DNA of 22,548 nucleotides from NCBI GenBank assembly GCA_034436375.1, contig DAOTVS010000179.1, positions 1-22,548 on the forward strand, given 5' to 3'. Origin of the DNA: DAOTVS01 sp034436375. Lineage in GTDB: Bacteria > Chloroflexota > Anaerolineae > SpSt-313. Positions 16,834 through 22,548 of the stretch are shown one piece after another. Position numbers and translations under genes: made by a program. Under the pieces are notes generated by a model, which did no database searches, had not been told where the DNA came from, and worked only from the letters and a program-made list of their open reading frames with translations. Within the stretch, counting starts at the first letter, position 1. The number at the start of each line of letters is the position of its first letter.

Positions 16834-18606
16834 ATGAACACGCTCCGCTACACACTTACGGACTATACGTACAAATACTGCTCTGATCGGCCCGCGCCCA
16901 TCGCCTGGGGGCAGACGCACATCGAGCTGCTGGCGCTGCGCAATGAGATGGCGGCCTGCCAGCTACTGCTCGAGCCGGCAGAGACGGTGCTGGCGACATT
17001 GGGCCGGGCCCTGCACCTGCACTGGCAGCCGGGGGCGCGGCTGCGGGTGGAGGTGGGCGAGCTGCGCTCTGTCGAGGGCGACGTGCTTCTTGGGGCAGAG
17101 GTGCAGGCATGCTTTGTGGGCACGGTGCCCGTGGATGGGGAGGGCACGCGGGTGGCCGACCCGCTCCTGCGGCAGGAGAGCATCCTCATTCCGGCAGGGC
17201 GGGTACAGGCCATCTGGCTCTCGCTGCGCGTGCCCAAGCAGGCCAGGCCCGGCCGCTATGTGCTGCCGCTGACCCTCTACTATGCCGCTGATGATTTCCT
17301 GGATGAGGAGATTGCCGGCCAGGCCGAGGTGACCCTGGAGGTGGCGGCCCTGGTCCTGCCCGACCCGGCAGAGTTCCGGCACTTTCTGGATCTGTGGCAG
17401 CACCCGACGGGCATTGCGCGCGGGCACGGGGTGCCGCTCTGGTCCGAGGAGCACTGGCGGCTCATCGAGGCCTATGGGCGCGAGCTGGCGCGGTTGGGGC
17501 AAAAGGCCATCACGATCATCGCCTCCGACAGCCCCTGGGCGGGCCAGCGCTGCCGGGGCAACCCGGAGTACCCCTCGGCCCTGCACGAGTACAATATGGT
17601 GGGGATCAGTCGGGGGCGGGACGGCAAGCTGCACTTTGATTTCTCGCGCATGGACCGTTATGTGGAGACCTACCTGCGCCTGGGGATTAACAAGGAGATC
17701 GAGGTACTTGGGCTGTTGGCGGCCTGGGATGACGATTTTGGCCGGCCGCTGCAGGACCACCCCGATAACATCCGCCTGGCTTGCCGTGACGAGGCGACGG
17801 GACGCATCACCTGGCTCCGCACCCAGGCCGAGCTGCGCGAGTACATGGGCGCCCTGGCTGCGCACCTGCAGCAGCGGGGCTGGTGGGAGCTCACCCGCTT
17901 CACGGCCGACGAGCCTTCCGATGTCGCGCTCTTCCGTCAGCGGGTCGATTTCCTCCACTCCGCCTGCCCGGGCGCCCAGGCCAAGATTCCCTTCTATCAC
18001 ACCGAGCTAATGGGCGAATTTCTGCAGGACGTGGCCGACTGGGTGCCGGTGCTGCACGGGTTGGCGCGCGATGTGGAGACGAGCCGGCGGCTGCAGGCGG
18101 CCGTGCAGGCGCGCGGAGACCGTTTCCTGTGGTACGTCTGCTGCGGCCCCAAGCGCCCGAACAACTTTATCACCTCCCCTGCCATTGAGGCGCGTTTCCA
18201 GGGTTGGTTCACAGCCTGGGCTGGGCTGGATGGCTTTTTGCGCTGGGCGTTTACCTGCTGGCCAGCGGATCCATGGGGGCAGCCTTACTACCGCATCCCA
18301 CACTGGCCTGCGGGCGACATGTTCTTCGTCTACCCGGGGGGCGATGGGCAGCCGGTCCGCTCGCTGCGCACCGAGACGCTGCTCTTGGGCATTCAGGATT
18401 TCGAACTGGTGGCGCTGGCGCGGGCAGAGGCTGAACGCCGGCCCGAGGTGCGAGCGGCGATCGAGCAGGCCTTCGCGCGCATCGTGCGCGCCGACCTGGC
18501 CGCGTTCGCCGCAGTGAACGAGCGGGCTGCGGAGACGCTATACTCGCTGGCGCCGGAGGATTATGAGGCCGCGCGGCGGGGGATTATCGAGGCGATGGGA
18601 CGGTAA
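16834..18606 (+). CDS. DUF4091-domain, glycoside-hydrolase-like protein
   Basis: A 590-aa protein. The N-terminal ~180 residues are beta-rich and resemble the sandwich domain common in this family (IWLSLRVPKQARPGRYVLPLTL). A barrel-like region follows with HFLDLWQHPTGIARGHGVP, KAITIIASDSPWAGQ and FTADEPSD, where the Asp/Glu pair is a candidate catalytic site. The C-terminal part (GFLRWAFTCWPADPW ... GDMFFVYPGGDG ... RTETLLLGIQDFE) is the DUF4091 signature. Families of this layout are thought to act on carbohydrates, but the substrate is unknown. There is no signal peptide, so it is probably cytoplasmic, which is unusual for a polysaccharide hydrolase. The start is ATG 16834 with AAAGGAG five bases upstream; the frame is open further upstream to 16672 without a ribosome site. 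Its neighbours are the URO-D-like gene and the convergent MBL gene. Confidence 0.8.
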   Translation: MNTLRYTLTDYTYKYCSDRPAPIAWGQTHIELLALRNEMAACQLLLEPAETVLATLGRALHLHWQPGARLRVEVGELRSVEGDVLLGAEVQACFVGTVPVDGEGTRVADPLLRQESILIPAGRVQAIWLSLRVPKQARPGRYVLPLTLYYAADDFLDEEIAGQAEVTLEVAALVLPDPAEFRHFLDLWQHPTGIARGHGVPLWSEEHWRLIEAYGRELARLGQKAITIIASDSPWAGQRCRGNPEYPSALHEYNMVGISRGRDGKLHFDFSRMDRYVETYLRLGINKEIEVLGLLAAWDDDFGRPLQDHPDNIRLACRDEATGRITWLRTQAELREYMGALAAHLQQRGWWELTRFTADEPSDVALFRQRVDFLHSACPGAQAKIPFYHTELMGEFLQDVADWVPVLHGLARDVETSRRLQAAVQARGDRFLWYVCCGPKRPNNFITSPAIEARFQGWFTAWAGLDGFLRWAFTCWPADPWGQPYYRIPHWPAGDMFFVYPGGDGQPVRSLRTETLLLGIQDFELVALARAEAERRPEVRAAIEQAFARIVRADLAAFAAVNERAAETLYSLAPEDYEAARRGIIEAMGR

Positions 18607-18622
18607 TAAGCAATAAGCGATG

Positions 18623-18721
18623 CGTAAGGTCGCTATGGCGCGACGTGCGCTGCTCTCCTCGGGTGGTCTTCCATGCGAGGCTACTGGCGAGCAGACGAAC
18701 CTGCGCCGTGGCGACCTTACG
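18623..18721. repeat. 99-bp imperfect palindrome between convergent genes
   Basis: CGTAAGGTCGCTATGGC (18623-18639) matches the complement of 18705-18721 at 15 of 17 positions, including 11 uninterrupted. Nested inside are CTGCTC (18650-18655)/GAGCAG (18689-18694) and CCTCG (18657-18661)/CGAGG (18676-18680). The whole can fold as one long hairpin. It is flanked on the right by TTACGTTTTACGTTTGACG-type short reiterations. It could work as a two-way terminator for the convergent genes, or be a dispersed non-autonomous repeat. Confidence 0.65.
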
Positions 18722-18744
18722 TTTTACGTTTGACGCTTTACCCC

Positions 18745-19584
18745 CTACCGGCGTGCGTAGCTCCGCTTGCGCTGGCGATACAGGGCGCGCAGGTTGGCCT
18801 GATGAAGCTGAGAGACAAGGCCGTCGAGGGGGATGCGCGAGCGGCCGCAGGCCTCGATGTCGATTTTGCGCAGCTCGGACTCTGACCCTCCGCTCTGGAG
18901 GATTTCCTCGACCCGGCAGTCGATGTTTTCCAGGTAGCTGATGCTCGACTCGACCGTTTCGGCGATCTCGCCACGCAGCAGGATCTCGCCGTGGCCCTGC
19001 ACGATCATCTCCGGCTTCATGGACTGGACGGTCGCCAGTGACTTGCTGAGCAATTCGCGGCTGCCCCATGGGATATAGGGGACAGGCATGACGGCATCTC
19101 CCGAGAAGAGAATGCGGTCGCCCTCGATCATGACGCCTATGGAGTCGTCAGTGTGCCCCGGCAGGTGGCAGAGCCACAGTGTGCGCTTGCCAAAGTGCAG
19201 GTGCATCTCCTCATCGAACACGACATCCGGCAACCTGATGATGACGTCCTGCAGAGCCGCAGTGTGCTGCTTGGCTTCGGCCAGACGCTGGTTGCCGTAC
19301 TGAGAGAGAGCTTCCCGGCAGTAGCGGTGGCTGATCACCGTGGCCTCTTTGAACAGGTAGGTCCCATAGCTATGGTCGCCGTGAAAGTGCGTGTTGATAA
19401 CAAAGCGCACCGTGGGGATGCCCTGTTCCTCGATAAAGCGGACGAGTTCGGCCGTTTCCTCTGGAAAGGGCAAGGTATCGATTACGATGGCTCCCTCGGG
19501 AATCAAGATGACCCCTGCAGCAGCCTGCGCATAGGCGTCGCTATAGAAGACATATATATCCTCGGCGACTCGTTCGCGCTTCAC
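18745..19584 (-). CDS. MBL-fold metallohydrolase with complete metal site
   Basis: A 279-aa metallo-beta-lactamase-superfamily hydrolase; the substrate is unknown. It has the intact motif NTHFHGDH with H66, H68, D70 and H71, then GHTDDS (H144), FSGD (D163) and IVQGHGE (H198), so a two-zinc site is expected. This contrasts with the altered first MBL protein in the window. There is no signal peptide. The C-terminal ~70 residues are charged and helical. The start is GTG at 19584-19582, with a strong AGGAGGT seven bases upstream; a frame extension to 19755 crosses the promoter and is rejected. It is divergent from the RpiR-type regulator gene with back-to-back promoters, so co-regulation or direct control by that regulator is plausible. 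Confidence 0.88.
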   Translation of the reverse strand: MKRERVAEDIYVFYSDAYAQAAAGVILIPEGAIVIDTLPFPEETAELVRFIEEQGIPTVRFVINTHFHGDHSYGTYLFKEATVISHRYCREALSQYGNQRLAEAKQHTAALQDVIIRLPDVVFDEEMHLHFGKRTLWLCHLPGHTDDSIGVMIEGDRILFSGDAVMPVPYIPWGSRELLSKSLATVQSMKPEMIVQGHGEILLRGEIAETVESSISYLENIDCRVEEILQSGGSESELRKIDIEACGRSRIPLDGLVSQLHQANLRALYRQRKRSYARR

Positions 19585-19615
19585 GCACCTCACCTCCTCT
19601 AGCTTTCGGTTGGCG

Positions 19616-19644
19616 AGAATATCACATAACAAAGTGAATGTCAA
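19616..19644 (-). promoter_or_regulatory. Consensus promoter for the MBL gene
   Basis: On the minus strand, a perfect TTGACA (19644-19639) and TATTCT (19621-19616) are separated by 17 bp. Transcription would start near 19609, about 25 nt before the GTG start and upstream of the AGGAGGT site. Confidence 0.75.
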
Positions 19645-19659
19645 GGAAGCGGCTGTTAG

Positions 19660-19726
19660 TTGCAGGATCAGGCTTCTGCGATTTCTCTTGACATTTGCAT
19701 GGGCCGCGGTTACAATCATCCTGCAA
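19660..19726. promoter_or_regulatory. 9-bp inverted repeats flanking the regulator promoter (operator candidate)
   Basis: TTGCAGGAT (19660-19668) and its exact complement ATCCTGCAA (19718-19726) are 58 bp apart, centre to centre. They bracket the -35 and -10 boxes of the rpiR-type gene. The right copy covers the predicted transcription start, and the left copy lies between the two divergent promoters. This could be a looping operator pair, an inference from position and symmetry only. Confidence 0.4.
19688..19716 (+). promoter_or_regulatory. Consensus promoter for the RpiR-family regulator
   Basis: A perfect TTGACA (19688-19693) and TACAAT (19711-19716) are separated by 17 bp. Transcription would start near 19723, giving a leader of about 98 nt. 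Confidence 0.75.
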
Positions 19727-19820
19727 TCCAGCCGGAACCAGGGCGAGTGTTGCATGCTCTCTGGGGAAGTGTATGCAGGCTTGACCCGGGCGCCGGCATA
19801 GCCGGGCGGGAGGGATACTG

Positions 19821-20660
19821 ATGATTCTGGAGAAGATCCGTCAGGTGTATCCGCAGCTGACCCGGAGCCAGAGAAAGCTGGCCGATTTCATCGCCAATTC
19901 GTACCAGGAAGCGGCTTTTATGACGGCTTCGCGCATGGCGCGCAGGCTGGCGGTTAACGAGGCCACGGTGATTCGCTTCGCACAGCGGCTGGGGTACCCC
20001 GGTTACCCGGAGCTGATTCACGATGTACAGGCCCTGGTGCAGGAGGAGCTAAAGGCTCCCGGTGAGGCGGAGGCGGCAACCTGGGTGAAGGAGCCCCTGC
20101 TGACGAGCCTTGAAAAGGAGATGGAGGCCCTGCAGCGGGCGATCAGTCACATCTCGCCGGAGCTGGCGCACCAGTTGCTAGATCTGCTGCGAGGGGCGCG
20201 CCGCATCTGGGTGACGGGGCAGGGAGAGTCTTTCTATCTGGCGGGCATGCTGGCGATGGAGCTGGCTGGTCTCGGGCGAGAGGCGCGGATGATCGCTGGC
20301 GATTCGCAGAGCCTGGCGCTGGCCCTGGCTGAGATGGGGACCAACGATGTTCTGGTGGGTGTGGTGGCGAGCCGCGAAAACCCGGAGCTGGCGCGGGCGA
20401 TGCGGATAGCGCGCGAGCGGGGCGCACGCACGCTGGCGATGACCTCGTCTCCCATTGCCTTGAGTGCGCAGGCGGCGAATCTGGCTCTGGTCTGCCCGGT
20501 GGGTGAGTCTTTGCCGGTGCCCTCGCTGGCGGCCATGGCCGTGCTTATGGACGCGCTGGTGCAGGCGCTGGCGGGGCTCGATATGCCCGGGACACAGCAG
20601 TTCGGCCGCACGGTCGACGAGGCCCTGCGCCATCTGCGGGGCGGCAGGCGGAGCGCCTGA
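19821..20660 (+). CDS. MurR/RpiR-family transcriptional regulator
   Basis: A 279-aa regulator. The N-terminal HTH (residues 1-77) has the RpiR pattern: LTRSQRKLADFIANSYQEAAFMTASRMARRLAVNEATVIRFAQRLGYPGYPEL. It is followed by a SIS sugar-phosphate-binding domain at about 115-250 (ARRIWVTGQGESFYLAGMLA; DVLVGVVASRENPELARAMRIARERGARTLAMT; ALSAQAANLALVCP). Family members sense phosphosugars; the ligand here is unknown. The start is ATG 19821 with GGGAGGG seven bases upstream. It is divergent from the MBL gene and followed by its own terminator, so it is monocistronic. Nine-base inverted repeats around its promoter suggest autoregulation. The HTH and SIS calls are firm; the target genes are inferred from the divergent layout. 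Confidence 0.9.
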   Translation: MILEKIRQVYPQLTRSQRKLADFIANSYQEAAFMTASRMARRLAVNEATVIRFAQRLGYPGYPELIHDVQALVQEELKAPGEAEAATWVKEPLLTSLEKEMEALQRAISHISPELAHQLLDLLRGARRIWVTGQGESFYLAGMLAMELAGLGREARMIAGDSQSLALALAEMGTNDVLVGVVASRENPELARAMRIARERGARTLAMTSSPIALSAQAANLALVCPVGESLPVPSLAAMAVLMDALVQALAGLDMPGTQQFGRTVDEALRHLRGGRRSA

Positions 20661-20696
20661 GCTCCGGTGTGAGGGCAATGGCCGGGTGCAAAGCAA

Positions 20697-20730
20697 AGAG
20701 GGCTCCCTCTAGAGAGACAGCCCCCTTTTT
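20697..20730 (+). terminator. Terminator of the RpiR-family gene
   Basis: GAGGGCT (ending 20704) pairs with AGCCCCC (20719-20725) around a loop that itself contains CTCTAGAG. One A-C mismatch interrupts the stem. It is followed by a run of five T (20726-20730). It lies 37-70 bases after the stop. Confidence 0.7.
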
Positions 20731-20741
20731 CATGCCTTCGC

Positions 20742-20877
20742 TGCCCTGCAAACGGGCAAAAATAGCCCCCGCTATGCCGTGTGCAACAGTTTTGAACCTG
20801 CTTTCGCAGGTGGGTGACTTTGTTCACCAGCAAGCCGCCTTGCCCGGTGAAGGGCTACTACAGCGCCGGTGAAAGGC
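20742..20877 (+). other. Hairpin-rich non-coding region, possible structured RNA
   Basis: Consecutive short stems: TGCCC/GGGCA (20742-20758), ATAGC/GCTAT (20762-20775), ACCTGC-TTTC-GCAGGT (20796-20811), then TTCACC-A-GCAAG-CCGC-CTTGC-CC-GGTGAA (20823-20851) and GCC/GGC (20865-20877). TTCACC has three possible partners: GGTGA at 20813, GGTGAA at 20846 and GGTGAA at 20868. No open frame with a ribosome site is present. No clear promoter is seen on either strand, and a terminator lies just upstream, so transcription is unproven. It matches no RNA family I can name. Confidence 0.35.
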
Positions 20878-21013
20878 CGTCCCCGTATACCGAGTGTTGG
20901 CTCAAAACTATGGTTGCATCACGAACACAGCAGGGGTTATTAGGACCAAAGTTTACCACGGAATGGCTACAGGTGCAAACAGTTCTTGACGCCGAATGCC
21001 TGTTGACTGCGAT
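20878..21013. other. Non-coding stretch before the homocitrate synthase promoter
   Basis: I see no gene and no strong hairpin. An open frame across 20814-21017 has no ribosome site and no recognisable product. GC content drops visibly relative to the genes. Confidence 0.4.
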
Positions 21014-21042
21014 TTGACATGCGGGCGGCTATCGTGTACAAT
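21014..21042 (+). promoter_or_regulatory. Consensus promoter for the homocitrate synthase gene
   Basis: A perfect TTGACA (21014-21019) and TACAAT (21037-21042) are separated by 17 bp. The predicted start is near 21049, which gives an unusually long leader of about 240 nt. Confidence 0.75.
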
Positions 21043-21070
21043 TCAAGATAGGATCTTGCCAAAACTGCTG

Positions 21071-21097
21071 ATGTTGGTGAGGCTGCCGGGCCGATGA
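21071..21097 (+). other. Possible 8-codon leader peptide (MLVRLPGR)
   Basis: ATG TTG GTG AGG CTG CCG GGC CGA TGA lies about 22 nt after the predicted transcription start and ~100 nt before a terminator hairpin. It has two Leu and one Val codon but no run of one amino acid and only a weak ribosome site, so the call is tentative. Confidence 0.2.
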
Positions 21098-21193
21098 GGG
21101 CCTGACAGGGGTCAATACCAACCTCCAGTATCATAATCGCCTCGAGCGGGATCTCGAGAACAATACGCTGCCCAGTCGTGGCACAAGTCGATG

Positions 21194-21237
21194 ACGCCCA
21201 CAGTGCTCCAAGATACGAGCACCTTGTGGGCGTTTTT
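21194..21237 (+). terminator. Leader terminator (attenuator) upstream of homocitrate synthase
   Basis: ACGCCCACA-GTGCTC (21194-21208), the loop CAAGATAC, then GAGCAC-CT-TGTGGGCGT (21217-21233) form a 15-bp stem with a 2-base bulge. It ends in T-run 21233-21237. It lies downstream of a consensus promoter and 51 bases before the ATG of the gene, with no other gene in between, so it should act as a conditional terminator. A CTCGAG/CTCGAG hairpin (21141-21158) and a palindrome AGACTAGTCT (21267-21276) next to the ribosome site flank it. Confidence 0.75.
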
Positions 21238-21288
21238 GCGTTTCTGCGCTGGATTGATGGTGGACCAGACTAGTCTTGGAGGGATGAT

Positions 21289-22431
21289 ATGGGCCAGGTT
21301 CTGATCGATGATACGACTTTGCGTGATGGTGAGCAGACGGCGGGTGTGGTCTTTGCCAATAGCGAAAAAGTGCGCATTGCCCAACTGCTGGCTGAGATCG
21401 GGGTGCAGCAGATTGAGGTCGGCATCCCGGCCATGGGGGGCGACGAGCTGGAGGCGATCAAAGAGATCGTGGCACTCGATCTGCCGACCAGCATCCTGGC
21501 CTGGAACCGGGCAGTGATCTCGGATATCGAGGCTTCGCTCTCGACAGGGGCGCAGGCGGTCGCTATCTCTATCTCGGCCTCGGATATTCACATTCAGAAC
21601 AAGCTGCATCGCGACCGGAATTGGGTGCTGGAAAGTATCAAACGCAGTATCGATTTTGCCAAGTCGCACAAGCTGTACGTGTCGCTCAATGCGGAAGATG
21701 CTTCGCGGGCCGATATGGAGTTCCTGCTCGAGTTTGCGCGGGCCGGGCGAGAAGCGGGCGCTGACCGCCTGCGCTTCTGCGACACCCTGGGCATTCTGGA
21801 TCCCTTCCAGACGGAAGAGCGCGTGCGTACGATCGTGCAGCACACCGGGCTGCAGGTGGAGATGCACACGCATAATGATTTTGGCATGGCGACGGCCAAC
21901 GCCCTGGCGGGCGTGCGCGGCGGCGCGACCTATGTGAATGTGACGGTGAACGGGCTGGGTGAGCGGGCAGGGAATGCGGCCCTGGAAGAGGTCGGCATGG
22001 CCCTGAAATATATCATGGGCATTGATACCGGGCTCGACACCAGCCGCTTCCGTGAGCTTTCTGAGTTTGTCGCTCGCGCAGCCAACCGGCCGCTGCCGGT
22101 ATCGAAAGCGATTGTCGGTGATAATGTGTTCGCCCATGAGTCGGGCATCCACGCAGACGGCGTGCTGAAGGACCCTCGCAACTATGAGGCTTTTGCGCCG
22201 GAAGCGGTGGGCCTTACGCGGCAGCTGGTCATCGGCAAGCATTCGGGCTCTAAGATGGTCAAGTACAAATTCCGTGAGTTCGGCATTGACCTGGACGATC
22301 AGCAGGCCAACGAAATCCTCGCGCGGGCGCGGCGTATGGCGGTAGAGGTCAAGCGCTCGCTCTTCGACAAGGAGCTGATGTACATCTACCAGGATTATCA
22401 GCGCGGCAATGGCAATGGCCACAGGCGCTAG
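21289..22431 (+). CDS. Homocitrate synthase, NifV/HCS type
   Basis: A 380-aa Claisen-condensing enzyme of the DRE-TIM metallolyase family, expected to join acetyl-CoA and 2-oxoglutarate to homocitrate. Visible motifs are DDTTLRDGEQTAGV (7-20, R12 and D13), EVGIPAMGG (the PAMG form is typical of NifV), CDTLGILDPF, HTHNDFGMATANA with metal ligands H193 and H195, NGLGERAGNAALEE and HESGIHADG (283-291). The length lacks the ~130-residue LeuA regulatory domain, so 2-isopropylmalate synthase is less likely. No nif genes are in the window, so it may serve lysine synthesis by the aminoadipate route; this is inference. The start ATG 21289 has GGAGGG five bases upstream. It is controlled by a strong promoter and a leader terminator. 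The C-terminus ends in a Gly/Asn/His-rich tail. Confidence 0.85.
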   Translation: MGQVLIDDTTLRDGEQTAGVVFANSEKVRIAQLLAEIGVQQIEVGIPAMGGDELEAIKEIVALDLPTSILAWNRAVISDIEASLSTGAQAVAISISASDIHIQNKLHRDRNWVLESIKRSIDFAKSHKLYVSLNAEDASRADMEFLLEFARAGREAGADRLRFCDTLGILDPFQTEERVRTIVQHTGLQVEMHTHNDFGMATANALAGVRGGATYVNVTVNGLGERAGNAALEEVGMALKYIMGIDTGLDTSRFRELSEFVARAANRPLPVSKAIVGDNVFAHESGIHADGVLKDPRNYEAFAPEAVGLTRQLVIGKHSGSKMVKYKFREFGIDLDDQQANEILARARRMAVEVKRSLFDKELMYIYQDYQRGNGNGHRR

Positions 22432-22548
22432 TACTGCAACCGTACCTGCTGGCTGGGGACCGGTGGTATCGTGGCCAGAGGCTTCGTACACAGCCGGAAC
22501 GGGACCTTTGGGGTTGGGGTGGGTTGGTTGCATATGGGGCCGCCCGCA
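22432..22548. other. Downstream intergenic end of window
   Basis: 117 bases after the homocitrate synthase stop hold no recognisable gene or terminator. A run of G-rich sequence (GGGGTTGGGGTGGGTTGG, 22509-22526) could form a G-quadruplex on the plus strand. Confidence 0.35.

Noticed and set aside
16963..18000. 345-codon minus-strand frame opposite the DUF4091 gene
   Set aside because: Antisense shadow without family motifs or ribosome site.
20782..20811. Minus-strand GGTTCAAAAC looked like a tRNA T-loop
   Set aside because: Flanking stems do not form a T-arm, acceptor or anticodon arm.
22462..22474. GGTGGTATCGTGG resembles the T-box consensus GGTGGNACCGCGG with two C-to-T changes
   Set aside because: It begins only ~30 bases after a stop codon, leaving no room for a T-box stem I, and no terminator or ribosome site follows in the window.
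21112..22533. 473-codon minus-strand frame opposite homocitrate synthase
   Set aside because: Antisense shadow; the plus strand carries an unmistakable enzyme with promoter and ribosome site.

Overview
The window reads like chromosomal DNA of a high-GC bacterium, most likely a member of the Chloroflexota (Anaerolineae/Caldilinea-like). This rests on the gene set and on uniform GC-rich codon use with frequent GTG/TTG starts, not on a marker gene, so it is an inference. Pointers are a MurF-alanine racemase fusion, a membrane-anchored baseplate-J-like protein next to ruvX and mltG, a short NifV-type homocitrate synthase, a DUF4091 protein, and several imperfect palindromic elements between genes. 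No phage, insertion sequence, CRISPR array, rRNA or tRNA gene was found.

Layout. (1) Bases 1-798 hold the tail of an RHS/YD-repeat protein. Its repeat sequence stops at about base 580, and its frame then runs antisense through the end of a metallo-beta-lactamase (MBL) fold gene. (2) Bases 585-2665 (minus) are a two-gene operon: an AlaX-type alanyl-tRNA editing protein translationally coupled to the MBL hydrolase. (3) From a divergent promoter region, murF-alr (2814-5354) runs on the plus strand. A second strong promoter then drives baseplate-J-like gene, ruvX, mltG and pyrimidine-nucleoside phosphorylase (5541-9974), which ends in a 15-bp perfect hairpin. (4) Bases 10026-14743 (minus) form an operon: small membrane protein, uvrB, radical SAM protein, glycosyltransferase. 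(5) A long non-coding stretch (14744-15413) carries a 130-bp palindromic element and a tandem duplication. It precedes a URO-D-like protein and a DUF4091 protein (plus). (6) A second MBL hydrolase (18745-19584, minus) and an RpiR-type regulator (19821-20660, plus) diverge from back-to-back consensus promoters. (7) After the regulator's terminator comes a hairpin-rich non-coding region. It is followed by a 240-nt leader with an apparent attenuator and the homocitrate synthase gene (21289-22431).

How the genes fit together. Region 3 is an envelope and housekeeping cluster: D-Ala production and addition to the peptidoglycan precursor (MurF-Alr), glycan-strand termination (MltG), Holliday-junction/rRNA processing (RuvX) and nucleoside salvage. 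The membrane-bound baseplate-J-like protein has no assigned role. Region 4 pairs excision repair with unrelated enzymes. The regulator and MBL gene of region 6 share one control region and may be linked. The homocitrate synthase lacks a LeuA-type allosteric domain, so the leader terminator may be its main control.

Most promising for novelty: the homocitrate synthase leader, the hairpin cluster at 20742-20877, the baseplate-J/RuvX/MltG operon, and the palindromes at 15158-15287 and 18623-18721.
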